From positions 1-24,272 of the forward strand of contig CALLDA010000139.1 in NCBI GenBank assembly GCA_937998635.1: a DNA stretch of 24,272 nt, given 5' to 3'. This document shows positions 22,901 through 24,272 of the stretch, in pieces. The notes under the pieces are model-generated. The model was not told the DNA's origin, ran no database searches, and saw only the letters and a program-made list of their open reading frames with translations. This DNA comes from an uncultured Pseudomonadales bacterium. GTDB taxonomy: Bacteria; Pseudomonadota; Gammaproteobacteria; Pseudomonadales; Porticoccaceae. Each line of letters opens with the position of its first letter. Positions within the stretch are counted from its first letter, which is position 1. A program made the position numbers and the translations under genes.

Positions 22901-23638
22901 GCGTTTACCAAAGTGCGGCGCTTTAGCTTGAACGAAAGACTCCAGGGCGAACAGGATACCCTGGGTTTATATTTTAGTGCCCACCCGGTAGATCAATATA
23001 AGACTGAGCTTGAGCATGTGGTTAGCAGTCGCATCAAGGCACTCAAACCCTCCGATAAAAATCAAACCGTAGCGGGCCTGCTGGTCGCTGTTCGGTCGAT
23101 CAAAACCCGCCGTGGCGATGTGATGGGTATTCTTACGCTGGATGATAATAGTGCAAGGATGGATGTCACCGTATTCGCCGAGCAATTCCAGCAATATCGA
23201 GATAAAATCAGCAAAGGTGCCATGCTGGTCGTCAATGGCCCAGTGACGGAAGATGAATACACGGGCGGGCTAAAAATGCGCGCCGAGCAGGTTCATACTT
23301 TATTGGAGGCTCGCCAGGCTTCTCTCAAGGGACTGCTTATTGACTGGCGCACTTATCGGGGTATTGGTACGAATGGCGATGCCAGGGGTGATGCCCGTAA
23401 TGGCACGTCCGGCCGCGAAAAATGGAGCCTTGAATCGCTGGGTGAAATACTTAAACAACACAGTAGCGGATCATGTCCGATGAAAATAAGGCTTAACTGC
23501 AAACCTGATGAAGGGGAGGGCGGTGGAGCCGAGGGAGACATTGTTCTCTCAGATGAATGGTCGGTTAATCCCAACGATGAACTACTTCACCATCTACGGG
23601 ATACTTACGGTGAAGAATTTCTGCAACTTGAGTACTAA
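19991..23638 (+). CDS. dnaE: DNA polymerase III alpha subunit (1215 aa)
   Basis: Replicative C-family polymerase. The PHP domain begins at FVHLRLHSEYSLVDG (about residue 34). The palm aspartates are D427 and D429 (PDFDIDF) and D581 (KFDFLGLRTL), matching E. coli D401, D403 and D555. GPGRGSGAGSLVAYAL, RNAGKHAGGVVI and NKSHSAAYALLAYQTAWLK are typical. An OB fold lies near residues 1030-1110. Three oddities: a Ser/Thr-rich 33-residue N-terminal extension, with no later in-frame start before the PHP domain; the internal clamp-binding motif reads MTDLF (952-956) where E. coli has QADMF; and a GDAR-GDAR duplication at 1129-1136 in the C-terminal region. E. coli DnaE is 1160 residues. AAGAG lies 7-8 nt before the ATG. 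Confidence 0.98.
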   Translation: MSQTNIDSPSSNSSSVAPDTLSNSLPSTTSAASFVHLRLHSEYSLVDGTVVVRDLVNQVRELGMPAVAITDVSNLFALVKFYRAAQANGVKPICGCDFQVLSESPDQAATTLTVLVQNQLGYKNLTRLISKSYLDGQVQGKPTVRREWVADLSEGLIALSGFRGDVGQALISGRAQQAVISLQQWQAVFPNRFYLELSRTGRAGEESYLHAAVALAAEYDCPVVATNDVRFLASTEFEAHEARVCISEGRTLDDPRRERRFSEQQYLRSPEEMCELFEDIPEALSNSVEIAKRCTLELELDAPQLPDYPVPDGLSAEQFFRELSVAGLEKRLASLSTDSSEHSREDYFQRLDLELGIINQMGFAGYFLIVMDFIRWAKDNDIPVGPGRGSGAGSLVAYALDITGLDPLEYDLLFERFLNPERVSMPDFDIDFCMDNRDRVIAYVAERYGRDAVSQIITFGTMAAKAVVRDVARVQGKAYGLADKLSKMIPLEIGMTLEKAREQESVLSEFLDQDEEAQEIWAMALQLEGITRNAGKHAGGVVIAPTQLTDFSPLFCDEAGAGVVTQFDKDDVEAVGLVKFDFLGLRTLTIIDWAVKRLNQRRAQDGLEAIDIETIPLDDQPTYELMQRAETTAVFQLESRGMKDLIKRQLPSCFEDVIALVALFRPGPLQSGMVDDFINRKHGREEVAYPHHKYQHEALKPVLEPTYGIILYQEQVMQIAQVLGGYTLGGADVLRRAMGKKKPEEMAKQREIFQSGAAKNGVDPRLAENIFDLMEKFAGYGFNKSHSAAYALLAYQTAWLKVHYPAEFMASVLSAEMQNTDKIVILKDECSAMKLALSAPDVNISEFQFGASEDLGVVYGLGAIKGLGEGPVESIIAARQDGGPFKDLFDFCSRVDGRKVNKRALEALIRAGALDSVGPSVDPDYSRAVMLAAMDEAIKLADQQSRNIEAGMTDLFGDTLADSAPEIGYAAFTKVRRFSLNERLQGEQDTLGLYFSAHPVDQYKTELEHVVSSRIKALKPSDKNQTVAGLLVAVRSIKTRRGDVMGILTLDDNSARMDVTVFAEQFQQYRDKISKGAMLVVNGPVTEDEYTGGLKMRAEQVHTLLEARQASLKGLLIDWRTYRGIGTNGDARGDARNGTSGREKWSLESLGEILKQHSSGSCPMKIRLNCKPDEGEGGGAEGDIVLSDEWSVNPNDELLHHLRDTYGEEFLQLEY
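23375..23398 (+). repeat. Two 12-nt tandem units in the dnaE C-terminal linker
   Basis: GGCGATGCCAGG is followed by GGTGATGCCCGT, in frame, encoding GDAR twice within a Gly/Asn-rich linker. Confidence 0.7.
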
Positions 23639-23738
23639 TATAACGGCGCTAATTAGCCATTAATTAAGCACAGCGAATACAGTTTTAGTAATGACAGCCT
23701 TGGTGGCTATGGCCGCTGAAATATTGGAAAGTATAATT

Positions 23739-24272
23739 ATGAACCTTGATTACCTGGATTTTGAGCAGCCCATCGCGGAACTGGAAGCCAAGATAGAAGA
23801 GCTTCAGTTAGTGGGTAACGATAATGAGCTTAATATTGCCGAGGAAGTACAAAAACTTGGTGAGAAGTCTCGCAAGTTAACGCAGAATATTTATTCAAAG
23901 CTGTCGTCCTGGCAGGTGGTTCAGGTCGCTCGTCATCCTCTAAGACCTCACGCCAAAGACTATATAGATAGTGTATTCACCGATTTTGAAGAATTACACG
24001 GTGACCGCCACTTTGGTGATGACAAAGCCATTATCGGTGGCGTCGCCCGCCTTGATGGCAAGGCGGTTATGGTGATCGGCGAAGAAAAAGGCCGCAGCGT
24101 TGCCGACAAAGTCGCGCGCAATTTCGGCATGCCCAAGCCTGAAGGTTATCGCAAGGCCTTACGACTGATGGAAATAGCTGAGCGTTTTAAAATGCCAGTG
24201 CTGACCTTAATCGACACGCCAGGGGCTTATCCGGGTATCGATTCTGAGGAGCGCGGCATCAGTGAATCCATT
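23739..24272 (+). CDS. accA: Acetyl-CoA carboxylase carboxyltransferase alpha subunit, 3' truncated by window
   Basis: Half of the carboxyltransferase that moves CO2 from carboxybiotin to acetyl-CoA to give malonyl-CoA. The first 178 codons are present of an expected 315-320; the frame is open to the window edge. The start is set by MNLDYLDFEQPIAELEAKIE, which lines up with the E. coli N-terminus, and by GGAAAG about 8 nt upstream. An in-frame ATG at 23691 would add 16 residues and has no good ribosome binding site. ARHPLRPHAKDY, ELHGDRHFGDDKAIIGG, NFGMPKPEGYRKALRLM and IDTPGAYPG are conserved. The segment usually reading GHQKGRxTKEK is GEEKGRSVADK here. It follows dnaE, as in many gammaproteobacteria. 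Confidence 0.97.
   Translation, partial: MNLDYLDFEQPIAELEAKIEELQLVGNDNELNIAEEVQKLGEKSRKLTQNIYSKLSSWQVVQVARHPLRPHAKDYIDSVFTDFEELHGDRHFGDDKAIIGGVARLDGKAVMVIGEEKGRSVADKVARNFGMPKPEGYRKALRLMEIAERFKMPVLTLIDTPGAYPGIDSEERGISESI

Noticed and set aside
23691..23738. Upstream in-frame ATG for accA
   Set aside because: Adds 16 residues absent from AccA homologues and has no good ribosome binding site; the ATG at 23739 matches the family start.
1..24272. Search by eye for tRNA, rRNA, CRISPR arrays, phage or defence genes
   Set aside because: None seen; the repeats present are short in-frame duplications or promoter boxes, not spacer arrays.

Overview
This window carries the conserved translation, envelope and lipid A gene block of a gammaproteobacterium, flanked on its left by about 3.4 kb of accessory DNA. 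Gene order (rpsB-tsf-pyrH-frr-uppS-cdsA-dxr-rseP-bamA-skp-lpxD-fabZ-lpxA-lpxB-rnhB-...-dnaE-accA) and protein similarity place it in Gammaproteobacteria. The order frr-uppS-cdsA-dxr, with dxr after cdsA, is the arrangement known in Pseudomonas; in Escherichia coli dxr sits between frr and uppS. A free-living, perhaps marine, relative of the Pseudomonadales/Cellvibrionales is my inference; no rRNA is present to test it.

Left flank (1-3776). Bases 1-227 are a decayed IS5-family transposase on the minus strand, with two stops and an 8-bp tandem duplication that shifts the frame. Next come two minus-strand genes, an MBL-fold hydrolase (364-1404) and a 579-residue D-aminoacylase-like amidohydrolase (1628-3367). 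They lie where many gammaproteobacteria carry map/glnD divergent from rpsB. Bases 3368-3776 hold the rpsB promoter, with a GC-rich discriminator, and a leader of about 160 nt.

Core block (3777-24272, all plus strand). Ribosomal protein S2 and EF-Ts are separated by a strong hairpin with a T-run. UMP kinase and ribosome recycling factor follow, then undecaprenyl-PP synthase, CDP-DAG synthase, DXR (isoprenoid precursors), RseP (site-2 protease), BamA and Skp (outer membrane protein assembly). LpxD, FabZ, LpxA and LpxB (lipid A) come next, then RNase HII. A FabH-like ketoacyl synthase III with its own promoter region is inserted between rnhB and dnaE. DnaE and a right-truncated accA finish the window. 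Together the genes supply translation factors, the undecaprenyl and phospholipid carriers, the outer membrane protein machine and lipid A, with fatty acid initiation (FabH-like, AccA) at the right end. Many junctions are tight or overlapping (pyrH/frr, uppS/cdsA, fabZ/lpxA, lpxB/rnhB), implying co-transcription and translational coupling.

I found no clear new multi-gene system. The points most worth checking are three 12-bp-spaced TTAGRCA boxes ahead of the FabH-like gene, a possible 35-residue membrane peptide between skp and lpxD, an 11-codon ORF with a strong ribosome binding site before dnaE, a Gln-less clamp-binding motif in DnaE, an Ala at the LpxA acyl-length ruler position, and several short in-frame tandem duplications in tails and linkers of essential genes.
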